Shown here: positions 15,542 to 24,056 of the stretch, piece by piece | How the letters are laid out: the number at the start of each line of letters is the position of its first letter | Numbering within the stretch: the stretch's first letter is position 1 | DNA from: Alteribacter natronophilus | GTDB lineage: Bacteria; Bacillota; Bacilli; Bacillales; Salisediminibacteriaceae | Reading direction: 5' to 3' | DNA length: 64,000 bases | Assembly (NCBI RefSeq): GCF_006007885.1 | Contig: NZ_VCRO01000004.1 | Span: forward strand, 124,001-188,000 | Notes under the pieces: model-generated | The model's database searches: none | Seen by the model: the letters and a program-made list of their open reading frames with translations, nothing else | What the model was told of the DNA's origin: nothing | Position numbers and translations under genes: made by a program

Positions 15542-16204
15542 TTGGACAAAAAGAACAGTCTTTGGGAAAAACAGTATCTTAATACCGATCAGCTCTGGGC
15601 GTCTGAGCCTGAGGCGGTTCTTTCAAAATATGCCGACCTTGTGGATAAGGATGGGAAAGTTCTCGATCTCGGCATGGGTGAGGGGCGGAATGCCCTTTAC
15701 TATGGGGGGAAGGGGTTCGATGTAACGGGAATCGACTACTCTCCAACTGCGGTGGAACGGACGCAGGAAAAGGCACAGCAGCTGGGCGTTAAACTCGACA
15801 CCTCATCAGGTGATTTAAAAGATTACGAGATCACTCCCGGCAGCTGCTCACTCATCATCATGGCGAGCGTGTTGAACTTTTTCCGGGACGATGAGATTGA
15901 CGCGATTCTGGATAAAGTGGAGAAGGGTCTGAAAAAGGGTGGTCTGCTGTATCTGAATGTCTTTGACACTGGGGAACCAGGCATGCAGAAACTGAAGCAA
16001 AATGCAGAGGAAGTGTCTCCGCACACTTTTTACCGGAAAAAATCGGACAGCTATGTGCATTTCTTTACACGTGAGGAGCTGGAAAAGAGGCTTGTGGGTT
16101 TTGAGATGGTACATAGAAGCGACTATCAGTCTCTCGATTTATCACACGGCGAGCCGCACATGCACTCCGGGATTGAGCTGTTCGTTCGTTTGAAGAAAAG
16201 TTAG
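15542..16204 (+). CDS. TehB-like SAM-dependent methyltransferase
   Basis: 220 residues. Motif I is VLDLGMGEGRNALYYGGKG, followed by VTGIDYSPTAVER and a helical C-terminus. The LDLGMGEGRNA sequence is typical of the TehB/Methyltransf_25 group, some members of which methylate tellurite, selenite or thiols for detoxification. The start is TTG with GGGAG about 10 bases before. It lies 12 bases after fosB, so co-transcription is likely. The substrate is uncertain. Confidence 0.75.
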   Translation: MDKKNSLWEKQYLNTDQLWASEPEAVLSKYADLVDKDGKVLDLGMGEGRNALYYGGKGFDVTGIDYSPTAVERTQEKAQQLGVKLDTSSGDLKDYEITPGSCSLIIMASVLNFFRDDEIDAILDKVEKGLKKGGLLYLNVFDTGEPGMQKLKQNAEEVSPHTFYRKKSDSYVHFFTREELEKRLVGFEMVHRSDYQSLDLSHGEPHMHSGIELFVRLKKS

Positions 16205-16209
16205 CGGTA

Positions 16210-16314
16210 GTTAGAATAAATCGGAAATCCGTTAGAATAATAGAAAAAGTAGTTAGAATAAATCAATAATCCGTTAGAAAAAATTCATATTCAGTTAGAA
16301 TAATTAAAAAACGC
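16210..16314. repeat. Five-unit array with exact 21-bp period (GTTAGAATAA)
   Basis: GTTAGAA starts at 16210, 16231, 16252, 16273 and 16294, exactly 21 bases apart, each followed by an AT-rich variable stretch. It begins directly after the methyltransferase stop and lies before the leader peptide of the next gene. Confidence 0.8.
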
Positions 16315-16348
16315 ACGACTACTCTCCATTGGAGGTGACATAAACCAT

Positions 16349-16381
16349 ATGAAACCTTTCTGCAACCCGTTTGAGCATTAG
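16349..16381 (+). CDS. Leader peptide (10 residues) upstream of MFS exporter
   Basis: ATG at 16349 preceded by a perfect GGAGGTGA at 10 bases encodes MKPFCNPFEH and a stop. The unused strength of this ribosome binding site in front of such a short frame, together with pairing RNA segments between it and the exporter, is the pattern of ribosome-mediated attenuation. Such leaders control ermC, mefA and Bacillus drug-efflux genes, where antibiotic-stalled ribosomes alter the RNA structure. This particular peptide is not one I recognise. Confidence 0.55.
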   Translation: MKPFCNPFEH

Positions 16382-16384
16382 CTC

Positions 16385-16460
16385 GTTTGATCCCGTGGCC
16401 CGCCTTTGAATGTGTGCATCCAGACGAACAATCCACACATTTCAAAGGAGGATCCTAAAC
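16385..16460 (+). promoter_or_regulatory. Alternative RNA stems between leader peptide and exporter
   Basis: Stem A: TTTGAATGTGTG (16405-16416) pairs with CACACATTTCAAA (16434-16446), one base bulged, ending right at the exporter ribosome binding site GGAGG (16447-16451). Stem B: GTTTGATCC (16385-16393), just after the leader stop, can pair with GGATCCTAAAC (16450-16460), hiding the last base of that site and the bases after it. A ribosome held on the leader would cover 16385-16393. Confidence 0.5.
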
Positions 16461-16462
16461 CT

Positions 16463-17665
16463 ATGCATAATCAGCTCAAACTGTTACTCAGTGGACGAAT
16501 CATTACGAATCTTGCAGATAGCTTTTACTTAATCGCCGCGGTCTGGTACGTGTCGGTCACGAGCGGATCACCGCTTCTCGTGGGCGTCACAGGTGCCGTG
16601 GCGACGCTGCCGGCAGTGCTTTCATTTATTCAGGGACCGCTCATCGACCGCTACGAAAAACGGACGATTCTTGTGAGCGCCATGCTCGTGCAGGCGGCCT
16701 GCACAGGAGCGATGATGTCTGCCTTTTTCGCCGGACAGCTGTCGGTTCCGCTGCTTCTCGTGCTTCTTTTTACAGCACTCATGGCATCGAGCATCATGAG
16801 CCCGACGGAAAACACGCTTATCCGTAAATGGACAGAAAAAGACGAACTGACGAGAGTGAACAGCTGGTTTTCCTTTTCTTATCAGACCGTGGATATTATC
16901 GGCGATGCGCTGGCAGGTGTTGTCGTGGCTGTGGTCGGCGTCGGGATCATTTTCGGCGCCAATGCGGTGGTGCTGGGCGGGATCGGAGTTCTGTTCATCG
17001 TTTATATGAAACGGGACCGGATCCGGGAAAACACGTCGGCGGCTTCGTTTCTTGTAAACTACCGGCGTGACTTTGCCGACGGCTTCCGCTATGTGAGCAG
17101 GCAGCGTACACTCCTGAGTGTGTTTGCCGGTATTATCATCATGAACGTCTCAGGCGCCATGGGACTCGCAATGATTCCTGCGTTTGCCAAAGCGCCGGAG
17201 GAATACGGTTTCTGGCTCATGGCCACATCTGCAGGAGCCCTTACCGGCACGCTGCTCTCGTCAAAATTGAAGCATCTGCCGGTACAGCGGCTGTTCCCTT
17301 TACTCGGCTTCGGGATTGGGGCGGCGTGGATCGCCGCGTTCAGCGTCAGTCTTCCCGTCGTGCCGTTCGTTCTTTTTGCACTCGCCTGGATCGGGATCGG
17401 CATGTTCGGCGTTTACCTGCCGACGATGATCCAGGTCAACATCCCGGAGGAAAAGCTGGGCATCGGCTTCAGCTTTCTCTTCTCGTTTCTTGCATCCCTC
17501 ACGCCCCTTGCGTTTCTGGCAGGCGGCGTGCTGGGAGAGTGGATCGGCCCCGGTGCCGTACTTCTAGTGAGCGGCAGTGGGTACCTGCTCTTCAGCGTGT
17601 ACATGCTCGTGCACCCGCGAATGCGGAGGCTGGAGAATAAGGTGGAAGAGTCGTTTGTTTCGTAG
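16463..17665 (+). CDS. MFS exporter under leader-peptide control
   Basis: 400 residues with about twelve membrane segments; LLLSGRIITNLADSFYLIA and GPLIDRYEKR mark it as an MFS_3/Mef-like exporter. These pumps remove macrolides and other hydrophobic drugs. ATG at 16463 has AAAGGAGG at 11 bases. The upstream leader peptide and alternative stems suggest induction by a ribosome-targeting antibiotic. It is the second pump of this class in 5 kb, close to fosB. The substrate is inference. Confidence 0.8.
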   Translation: MHNQLKLLLSGRIITNLADSFYLIAAVWYVSVTSGSPLLVGVTGAVATLPAVLSFIQGPLIDRYEKRTILVSAMLVQAACTGAMMSAFFAGQLSVPLLLVLLFTALMASSIMSPTENTLIRKWTEKDELTRVNSWFSFSYQTVDIIGDALAGVVVAVVGVGIIFGANAVVLGGIGVLFIVYMKRDRIRENTSAASFLVNYRRDFADGFRYVSRQRTLLSVFAGIIIMNVSGAMGLAMIPAFAKAPEEYGFWLMATSAGALTGTLLSSKLKHLPVQRLFPLLGFGIGAAWIAAFSVSLPVVPFVLFALAWIGIGMFGVYLPTMIQVNIPEEKLGIGFSFLFSFLASLTPLAFLAGGVLGEWIGPGAVLLVSGSGYLLFSVYMLVHPRMRRLENKVEESFVS

Positions 17666-17709
17666 ATTAGGGTTTTGGCAGAGAGGTTTCCTTACCGGGA
17701 GGCCTTTTT

Positions 17710-17782
17710 GCTTTTATCCGGTTATTTGGTGGTTAATTATGGGGATTTGGCGATTAGTTTTTTTATTCAGCGGTTAGTGGAG
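17710..17782. repeat. Degenerate 21-bp-period array (GGTTA / GCTTTTA type)
   Basis: GCTTTTA at 17710, GGTTA at 17731, GATTA at 17752 and GGTTA at 17772, with TTTATTCAG and GGATTTGG between. Same words as the arrays at 3063 and (opposite orientation) 60301. It follows the MFS gene stop. Confidence 0.6.
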
Positions 17783-17842
17783 AGGATACAGCTTTTACAC
17801 TGCGGGATAGGGTGTTCGGCTTAAAAAAAGGAGTGATCACAC

Positions 17843-18136
17843 GTGCTGGAAAAAAACCAGCTGGCTGCCGCGACTGTTTTTACGGCTGGCGTGATGCTGC
17901 TTCTGGCAGATCTGGTTGATGTGATGGACGTGTCGGTTCTGCAGTATCTCCTCATAGTGGCAGGGGGTGCCGCTTTAGCGGTCATCTCTCTCGTTTCGAA
18001 AAAAGAGAAAAGCCTGCTCTGCAGGGTCGGTCTGCACAAATACAACCGGACAGGGTGGGACGATGAGATGCCGTCCGCCGCAATCTACCAATGTGATCAG
18101 TGCGGCCGCCGAAAACGGGTCGTAAAGGCGGGTTGA
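17843..18136 (+). CDS. Membrane protein with C-terminal zinc-ribbon-like motif
   Basis: 97 residues: two hydrophobic segments (about 8-25 and 32-50), then a soluble tail with LLCRVGLHKYNR and, after 20 residues, CDQCGRRKRV. The Cys-x-x-x-x-His and CxxC pair could bind zinc, as in short phage-type zinc-ribbon proteins (DUF1660). The start is GTG at 17843 with AAAGGAGTGATC upstream. Function unknown. Confidence 0.6.
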   Translation: MLEKNQLAAATVFTAGVMLLLADLVDVMDVSVLQYLLIVAGGAALAVISLVSKKEKSLLCRVGLHKYNRTGWDDEMPSAAIYQCDQCGRRKRVVKAG

Positions 18137-18229
18137 TCCGGCAGTATTGCAAAATTGTGAAAATGGGAGATTCCGTACTCATTTCATTGGAAGAAGGTGT
18201 TAAACTGGAGTTGTGGAGAGGTGAACAGA

Positions 18230-18958
18230 ATGAATAAAACAGCTTTACTGACAGTGACACACGATCCCGATGGAAGGAATACCGGGATTTTTAATAAAGT
18301 ACGATCCGAGCTTGAGGAAATCTATGATTCTCTTTTTATTACCGTAAGTGCGGAAACCTCCCCTCTTTTAACAGAGGAGCTGGAGGACAGCAGGTTTGCA
18401 GTCAGAGTCATCCCTAAACAGGGGGCGGCACATGCGAGGCGCCAGGCGGTGGATCTCGGTCTTACGGGAAAAAGTCAGTATTACCATTACTGCGATTTTG
18501 ACCGGATCCTCACGTGGGCGACGAGGCATCCGGAAGAATTAAAAAAGACGGTGAACCGGATCCGGAGTGACTACGTGATCCTGGGGCGCACGGCTGAAGC
18601 CTTTGCCACTCACCCCGAAGAGTGGCGGGAGACCGAGAAAATCACAAACAAGGTATGTTCGATCGAACTTGGAAAAGAAGTGGATGTAACTGCGGGCTCC
18701 TGCGGGTTTTCCAGAGAGACTGCGGAAAAGCTCCGTCAGTACTCGGAAGCGAAAATGACAGATGCAGAGTGGCCGATGATTGCTTCAAGAATAGCCGGGA
18801 AAAACGTAGAGTATCTCGTCTGTGAAGGCCTTGAGTATGATCCGCATTTTAACAGTCCGAATCGGAAAACCACAGATTCTGACGCCTGGCTCAGCCGGCT
18901 CAGGCTCAGTTATATTATCAGTGAAACAGCCTGCCGGACCGGTAAAGAGCATGCTTAA
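18230..18958 (+). CDS. Putative glycosyltransferase-like (GT-A fold) protein
   Basis: 242 residues. TALLTVTHDPDGRNTG at the start, KQGAAHARRQAVDLGLTG, and YYHYCDFDRILTWATRHPEEL in the middle recall a GT-A nucleotide-sugar site with an acidic D-x-D-like pair; VTAGSCGFSRETAE and DAEWP follow. The family is not one I can name with confidence. ATG at 18230 follows GGAGAGG. The signal peptidase gene begins 33 bases downstream. Confidence 0.5.
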   Translation: MNKTALLTVTHDPDGRNTGIFNKVRSELEEIYDSLFITVSAETSPLLTEELEDSRFAVRVIPKQGAAHARRQAVDLGLTGKSQYYHYCDFDRILTWATRHPEELKKTVNRIRSDYVILGRTAEAFATHPEEWRETEKITNKVCSIELGKEVDVTAGSCGFSRETAEKLRQYSEAKMTDAEWPMIASRIAGKNVEYLVCEGLEYDPHFNSPNRKTTDSDAWLSRLRLSYIISETACRTGKEHA

Positions 18959-18991
18959 AAAAGGCAATTTTACGAGAGGAGCCACTGCATC

Positions 18992-19606
18992 ATGAGCACA
19001 TCGGAAAAACTGGTACATAACGTGTCCAGCTGGGCAAAAGCGATTTTTATCAGTCTCTTTATTGCGATCCTCGTGACGGTTTTTATTGTGCAGCCATACA
19101 CAGTGGACGGAAGCTCCATGGAGCCGTCACTAGCCGGCCTCGGCACGGAGGAATCGGGAGACCGGGTCATGGCGCTCAAAACACCGTACGTGTTCGGGAG
19201 TGCACCTGAGCTCGGTGAGATCGTCATCGTGGACAGCCGGGTCGACCGTGAACGGACGCTGAAAGATGTCTTCCTGGAAAGTCCGTTTCTCTCGTTTTTT
19301 AACAAGGACGAACACCCGGCAAATCATAAGTGGATTAAGCGCGTGATCGGCGAGCCAGGAGACCGGATTGAAATCCGGCGCGGGATTCTGTACCTGAACG
19401 GGGAAGCGCTCGACGAGGATTATCTGAAGGGCGGCATGCAGCAGGACTTTCCCGAGATCACGGTGCCGGACGATGCCATCTTCGTGATGGGCGACAACCG
19501 GAACGGCAGCAGGGACAGCCGAAACGTGGGGCCGGTGCCTGTGGAAAATGTGATCGGAAAAGTTGTGCTCCGCTATTATCCGCTTGACCGCATCGGCGGG
19601 CTGTAA
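18992..19606 (+). CDS. lepB: Signal peptidase I
   Basis: 204 residues with one N-terminal membrane anchor (AIFISLFIAILVTVFIVQPY). The catalytic Ser lies in DGSSMEPSL and the general-base Lys in KWIKRVIGEPGD; VMGDNRNGSRDSRNVG completes the S26 family signature. It removes signal peptides from exported proteins at the outer face of the membrane and is relevant to the secreted proteases nearby. ATG at 18992. An insert of about 20 residues before the Lys (KDVFLESPFLSFFNKDEHP) makes it a little longer than SipS. Confidence 0.95.
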   Translation: MSTSEKLVHNVSSWAKAIFISLFIAILVTVFIVQPYTVDGSSMEPSLAGLGTEESGDRVMALKTPYVFGSAPELGEIVIVDSRVDRERTLKDVFLESPFLSFFNKDEHPANHKWIKRVIGEPGDRIEIRRGILYLNGEALDEDYLKGGMQQDFPEITVPDDAIFVMGDNRNGSRDSRNVGPVPVENVIGKVVLRYYPLDRIGGL

Positions 19607-19643
19607 TTCAGCAAGAAATCAAATAGACGGAGGGGGATAAAAC

Positions 19644-20174
19644 ATGATCTACGTTGTCAGACACGGTGAAACCGATTTGAATAAAGAGGGCAGAATGCAG
19701 GGGCGGCAGGGTCTGCCACTTAACGATACCGGCCTAAGGCAGGCGGAGGACCTCCGCCGGCAGCTGAACGGTATGACGTTTGACTGCGTTTATTCCTCTC
19801 CTCAGGCCCGTGCCGTCCGGACTGCTGAAATTGTTTCGGGAAAACAGGCCGATACGGCAGCCGACCTCGATGTCTTTGATCTCGGCGAGGCCGACCGCCT
19901 GAAAACAGGGGAAGTCCGGATGAACGGCATTGTGCCCGATGCCTCTGTGTACCCGGGGCTGGAAGACGTTAATCAATTTGTGAAAAGAATCTTCCGCTTC
20001 ATGACCGGTCTCGAAAAGAGATACAGAGGCACGGAGAAGAACGTTCTTATAGCCGGCCACCGTTGCACAACCGGGTGCATCGGTGCGTATTTTGAAGGTT
20101 TGCCGGAAGACGGCAATATTCTGCGTTTTTCGTCAGATACAGGTAAGTATAAAGTCTATCAGTTTCATGATTGA
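19644..20174 (+). CDS. Histidine phosphatase family protein (phosphoglycerate mutase-like)
   Basis: 176 residues. YVVRHGETDLNKEGRMQGR contains the phosphorylated His in the RHG motif; YSSPQARAVRTAEIV and IAGHRCTTG supply the remaining active-site Arg and His. Members range from cobalamin and sugar phosphatases to general phosphatases, so the substrate is unclear. It has a good GGAGGGGG ribosome binding site and a strong terminator. Confidence 0.85.
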   Translation: MIYVVRHGETDLNKEGRMQGRQGLPLNDTGLRQAEDLRRQLNGMTFDCVYSSPQARAVRTAEIVSGKQADTAADLDVFDLGEADRLKTGEVRMNGIVPDASVYPGLEDVNQFVKRIFRFMTGLEKRYRGTEKNVLIAGHRCTTGCIGAYFEGLPEDGNILRFSSDTGKYKVYQFHD

Positions 20175-20238
20175 AGCAGTGAATTTGCAGTACTGTAAAA
20201 AGCTTATATGATGTTAAAACCTTAGTACTACAGTGTTT

Positions 20239-20270
20239 AAAAGTCGGAGATAGACGTCCGACTTTTTTAT
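20239..20270 (+). terminator. Rho-independent terminator
   Basis: AAAAGTCGGA at 20239 pairs with TCCGACTTTT at 20257, ending in a T run. Confidence 0.85.
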
Positions 20271-20331
20271 TTTCCTGTAAATCAGCCTTTAGTCCCGTTT
20301 TTGGAATAGTGATTTCACATTGTTGAACATT

Positions 20332-20425
20332 CGACAATAAACGACACGTCTGACCTCCATAAACACCCTGAAAATACTATTAAATTCCAAGCTTTATCGT
20401 GATAATATTTCAAGTATTCAGAAAA
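20332..20425 (+). promoter_or_regulatory. Promoter block shared with the second subtilisin gene
   Basis: CGACAAT-AAA-CGACAC at 20332 and CGTGATAATATT followed by ATTCAGAAAA at 20416. The same elements occur before the second subtilisin (24888-24981) with the same 84-base distance. GATAAT at 20401 is a possible -10. Confidence 0.6.
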
Positions 20426-20539
20426 TGGTGTGTATTTACCGTTGGATGGATGACTATATCGAAAGGGGTTTTGGGGAGAGGAGTTTTTAGTTCTGCACTG
20501 ATTTATCCGACTAAACCTATGGAAATGGAGAGGATTATT

Positions 20540-21673
20540 ATGAAGAAGTTTTTAGCTGCAGTCATTACGGCTGCCATGGTAACGGTACCTTTTCAGGCGG
20601 GAGCGTCCAACGGAGCAGGGGACGATCTTCAGGAATATCTTGTTCAGTTTAATGGTGCGCCGGCCAATGGCCTGCTTCAGGCGTTTGGTGTAAGTGAGGA
20701 TCGCGTTCTCACGGAATTTAACCACCTCGATGTCGTCAACGTGGAGCTTTCCGAAGCCCAGGCCCGCGGTCTCAGCAATAACCCTCACGTAGAAGCAGTT
20801 GAGGAAAACGCGGAAGTGCACGCCCTTGGACAAACCGTTCCGTGGGGAATCCCGCACGTTCAGGGGACTGATGCACAGGATGCCGGTTATACCGGAGCTG
20901 GCCTGAAAGTGGCGATTCTGGATACAGGGATCGAAGCGACTCACGAGGATCTGGCTGATAACGTAAAAGGCGGTTATTCAGTATTCACGGATGCGGACAA
21001 CAGTGACCCATATTACGACCCTAACGGGCACGGCACACACGTGGCGGGAACCGTTGCGGCTGTGGATAACGACCTTGGCGTCATCGGTGTGGCTCCTGAA
21101 GCGGACCTTTATGCAGTTAAGGTACTGAGCAATGCAGGAAGCGGAAGTATTGCGGGAATCGCGGAAGGAATCGAATGGTCCATCGATAATGATATGGACA
21201 TTATCAATATGAGTCTGGGTGCGTCCCAGGGATCATCCATCCTTGAACAATTCTCCAACCTGGCTTATGACGAAGGTCTTCTCGTTGTAGCAGCAGCCGG
21301 CAACAGCGGAAACCGGGGCGGAAACAACAACACGGTCGGCTACCCCGCGGCCTATGACTCTGTCATCGCCGTAGCAGCTGTGGATCAGAACAACAACCGT
21401 GCCACGTTCTCCAGCACCGGACCGGCTGTTGAAATTTCTGCACCTGGTGTAAACGTACTCAGCACGACGCCTGGTGATAATTACGCATCCTACAATGGAA
21501 CGTCCATGGCGTCTCCACATGTAGCGGGTGTGGCAGCACAGGTATGGCAGGCGAAACCTGGGCTTTCCAATACAGAGCTTCGCCAGCTGCTTAATGACAC
21601 AGCAGTAAACCTCGGCCCGGCCCATCAGTACGGCCATGGCCTTGTCCAGTCGCTGGACGCAATCAATCAGTAA
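20540..21673 (+). CDS. Subtilisin-family extracellular serine protease
   Basis: 377 residues: signal peptide (about 1-23), inhibitor-type propeptide, and a mature domain starting near residue 98 (QTVPWGIPHVQ). The catalytic triad is Asp128 (AILDTG), His164 (NGHGTHVAG) and Ser322 (NGTSMASPHVAG), with the oxyanion Asn255 (AAAGNSGN). This is a true secreted subtilisin of about 280 residues after processing, high-alkaline type in appearance. ATG at 20540 has GGAGAGG at 6 bases; the open frame to 20399 is leader. A paralogue lies 3.4 kb downstream with a matching promoter. Confidence 0.95.
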   Translation: MKKFLAAVITAAMVTVPFQAGASNGAGDDLQEYLVQFNGAPANGLLQAFGVSEDRVLTEFNHLDVVNVELSEAQARGLSNNPHVEAVEENAEVHALGQTVPWGIPHVQGTDAQDAGYTGAGLKVAILDTGIEATHEDLADNVKGGYSVFTDADNSDPYYDPNGHGTHVAGTVAAVDNDLGVIGVAPEADLYAVKVLSNAGSGSIAGIAEGIEWSIDNDMDIINMSLGASQGSSILEQFSNLAYDEGLLVVAAAGNSGNRGGNNNTVGYPAAYDSVIAVAAVDQNNNRATFSSTGPAVEISAPGVNVLSTTPGDNYASYNGTSMASPHVAGVAAQVWQAKPGLSNTELRQLLNDTAVNLGPAHQYGHGLVQSLDAINQ

Positions 21674-21686
21674 TATAATGCATGAA

Positions 21687-21718
21687 GACACTTCGGGTGC
21701 GCTCCCGGGGTGTTTTTT
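21687..21718 (+). terminator. Rho-independent terminator
   Basis: ACACTTCGGG and CCCGGGGTGT arms followed by TTTTTT. Confidence 0.8.
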
Positions 21719-21860
21719 GCGGTGAAAATATTTAACCGGTTACCTGAACAGACGCCCAGCGGTGAGTTCCGGCATCCCCGCCTCAAATCCGTACTTGAAT
21801 TATCCCGGTGAAATCCGGTACAATCGTAAAAATGCGAACGGACGACTGAGGAGGATACAC

Positions 21861-23171
21861 GTGAAAACTGCCTACACGAATGGAACAGTATTTACAATGA
21901 ATGAAGCCCACGACTTTTACAAAAACGGCATCCTCGTTGTGGAGGACGGCAAAATTGTTTACGCAGGTCCGTCCAACGACCTGGAACTGAAGGACGTGGA
22001 CGAAACCGTCGATTTAAAAGGGAAGTGGGTACTTCCGGGTCTTGTGAATACCCATTCCCACATCGTCATGACGATTCTCCGCGGCACAGGTGACGATATG
22101 AACCTGAAGGCCTGGCTCGAGGAGAAGGTGTGGCCTTTAGAGCAGCAGTTTACCCCGGAGATCGGGACGGCAAGCGCCCGGCTCGGTATTCTGGAAATGC
22201 TTAAATCCGGTACTACCACGTTTTCGGATATGTTTAACCCGAGCGGCATCGACAGCGATGAAGTGATTCACGCGATAGCGGACAGCGGCATCCGCGGCGC
22301 TTTTTCCCACACGGTGTTCAGCGCAGGAACCTCTGACGAGCAGCGGGCGAACCTGGAGGAGGCGGAGCGCTTTGCAAAAACATATCGCGACTTTGCTGAT
22401 GGACGAATGACGACGATGGTGGCGCCTCACAGCCCGTACACGTGTACCCCGGAAGCGCTCGAGGAGTGCGCCCGCCTGGCAAAAGAGTACAGCATTATGG
22501 CTCACATCCACGTAGCTGAGACACACGGGGAGATCGAGGAAATCGAGAACCGGTACGGTGCCCGGCCGGTGGAGCATATCAGCAGAACCGGCTTATTCGA
22601 TGTGCCTGCGATCATGGCCCACGGCGTCGTCCTGAACGATGAGGAACGGGCATTTATGCGGGAGCGTGACATTCGCGTGGCACACAACCCTGTAAGCAAC
22701 CTGAAGCTCGGATCCGGTGTAGCGGACGTGGCAAGCCTCGTGGATGCCGGAATCAAAGTGGGCGTGGCAACGGACGGCGTCATGTCCAACAATAATTTTG
22801 ATATGTTTGAAGAGCTTCGCCTGGCTGCACTACTGCAGAAAGGGACGTACCAGGACGCCACCCGCCTTCCTGCAGAACAGATTCTTGCCATGGCGACCCG
22901 CATCGGCGCGCAGGCGATCGGCATGCCGCACACCGGTGCACTCGTATCAGGAAAGCGCGCGGACTTTATCACGATCGACCCGTCGGACAAACCGCATCTC
23001 CAGCCGGAAGCGGAAGCATTCTCCCACCTCGTATATGTCGCCGGCGGAAGGGACGTGAGCGACGTATTCGTTGACGGCCGCCAGCTCGTAAAAGACGGCC
23101 GCTGCCTCACGATGGACGAGGAAAAAATCATCGCCGACGCGAACCGCCTGCGCGGGGATCTGCAGGCGTAG
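21861..23171 (+). CDS. mtaD: 5-methylthioadenosine/S-adenosylhomocysteine deaminase
   Basis: 436 residues of the amidohydrolase family. LPGLVNTHSHIVM holds the metal-binding His pair, then GTTTFSDMF, AHIHVAET, MAHGVVLND and VGVATDGVMSNNNFDMFEE, the last with the metal-binding Asp. This matches the MtaD/SsnA group that deaminates MTA, SAH or adenosine-like nucleosides in the cytoplasm. GTG at 21861 after GAGGAGG is chosen over a longer frame starting at 21762. A terminator follows. Confidence 0.85.
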   Translation: MKTAYTNGTVFTMNEAHDFYKNGILVVEDGKIVYAGPSNDLELKDVDETVDLKGKWVLPGLVNTHSHIVMTILRGTGDDMNLKAWLEEKVWPLEQQFTPEIGTASARLGILEMLKSGTTTFSDMFNPSGIDSDEVIHAIADSGIRGAFSHTVFSAGTSDEQRANLEEAERFAKTYRDFADGRMTTMVAPHSPYTCTPEALEECARLAKEYSIMAHIHVAETHGEIEEIENRYGARPVEHISRTGLFDVPAIMAHGVVLNDEERAFMRERDIRVAHNPVSNLKLGSGVADVASLVDAGIKVGVATDGVMSNNNFDMFEELRLAALLQKGTYQDATRLPAEQILAMATRIGAQAIGMPHTGALVSGKRADFITIDPSDKPHLQPEAEAFSHLVYVAGGRDVSDVFVDGRQLVKDGRCLTMDEEKIIADANRLRGDLQA

Positions 23172-23183
23172 GAGTAAACGATT

Positions 23184-23211
23184 GGAACCCGGAGAAATCC
23201 GGGTTTTTTGA
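23184..23211 (+). terminator. Rho-independent terminator
   Basis: AACCCGGA-GAAA-TCCGGGTT followed by TTTT. Confidence 0.85.
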
Positions 23212-23257
23212 TTGTTTATGGAGTAGGAGTCCGGCAGTGCTGTGGGATAAAGGTGAA

Positions 23258-23862
23258 TCGCATCATAACGCGGGGGAACGAAAGGGTTTTAATACGAAAA
23301 CGGGCGGGTCGTATCATAACGCGGTGGACCGATGGAGTTTTAATACGAAAAAGGGCGAGTCGTATCATAACGGAGGGGGAGCGAAGAGGTTTTAATACGA
23401 AAAAGGGCGAATCGTATCATAACGGAGGGGGAGCGAAGAGGTTTTAATACGAAAAAGGACAAATCGTATCATAACGCGGGGGAACGAAAGGGTTTTAATA
23501 CGAAAACGGGCGGGTCGTATCATAACGCGGGGAAACGAAGGGGTTTTAATACGAAAAAGGACGGAACGTATCATAACGCGGTGGACCGATGGAGTTTTAA
23601 TACGAAAAAGGGCGAGTCGTATCATAACGGAGGGGGAGCGAAGAGGTTTTAATACGAAAAAGGACAAATCGTATCATAACGCGGGGAAACGAAGGGGTTT
23701 TAATACGAAAAAGGGCGAGTCGTATCAAGTCGAGGGAAAACCAAGTAGTTTTAATACGAAAAAGGGCAAATCGTATCATAACGCGAGGCAATAAAGAAGT
23801 TTTAATACGAAAAAGAGCAAATCGTATCATAACACGTAAAGCAGGAACGAGTTATGATACGA
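23258..23862. repeat. Array of twelve 51-bp imperfect hairpin units
   Basis: Each unit has the left arm TCGTATCATAAC, a 16-18 base variable loop, the right arm GTTTTAATACGA (complementary to the left arm at 10 of 12 positions) and a linker AAAAGGGCGAG or similar. Twelve units run head to tail. The final unit (23822-23862) ends in GTTATGATACGA, making a perfect 12-bp stem with a 17-base loop. Several loop types recur (GCGGTGGACC, GGAGGGGGAGC, GCGGGGAAACG), showing block duplication within the array. It fills the space after the mtaD terminator. Confidence 0.9.
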
Positions 23863-24056
23863 CTCAGCTGCCCTCCGGCCCAAAAATCACACCCACACCA
23901 ACACTCTCCAACCCCACCTACTCCCCCTGTTCAAAAACTCAAAGTCACCTGCGGTTTAGTCAAAACGCGCCGGCGCTCTTCCGGAATTTTCAAACCCGGG
24001 CCCGCAAATCTGTAAGACAATGTTAAAATAAAGGAGCAGACTTACGGGTAAAGGTA

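Noticed and set aside
23208-23830. Repeat-containing protein genes on either strand of the 51-bp array
   Set aside because: Frames stay open only because the unit length is a multiple of three. There are no ribosome binding sites, composition is odd, and the starts lie inside repeat units.
23258-23862. CRISPR array
   Set aside because: The repeat-like arms are only 12 bases, the variable loops are 16-18 bases and the same loops recur, and no cas genes are near. It is a hairpin array instead.
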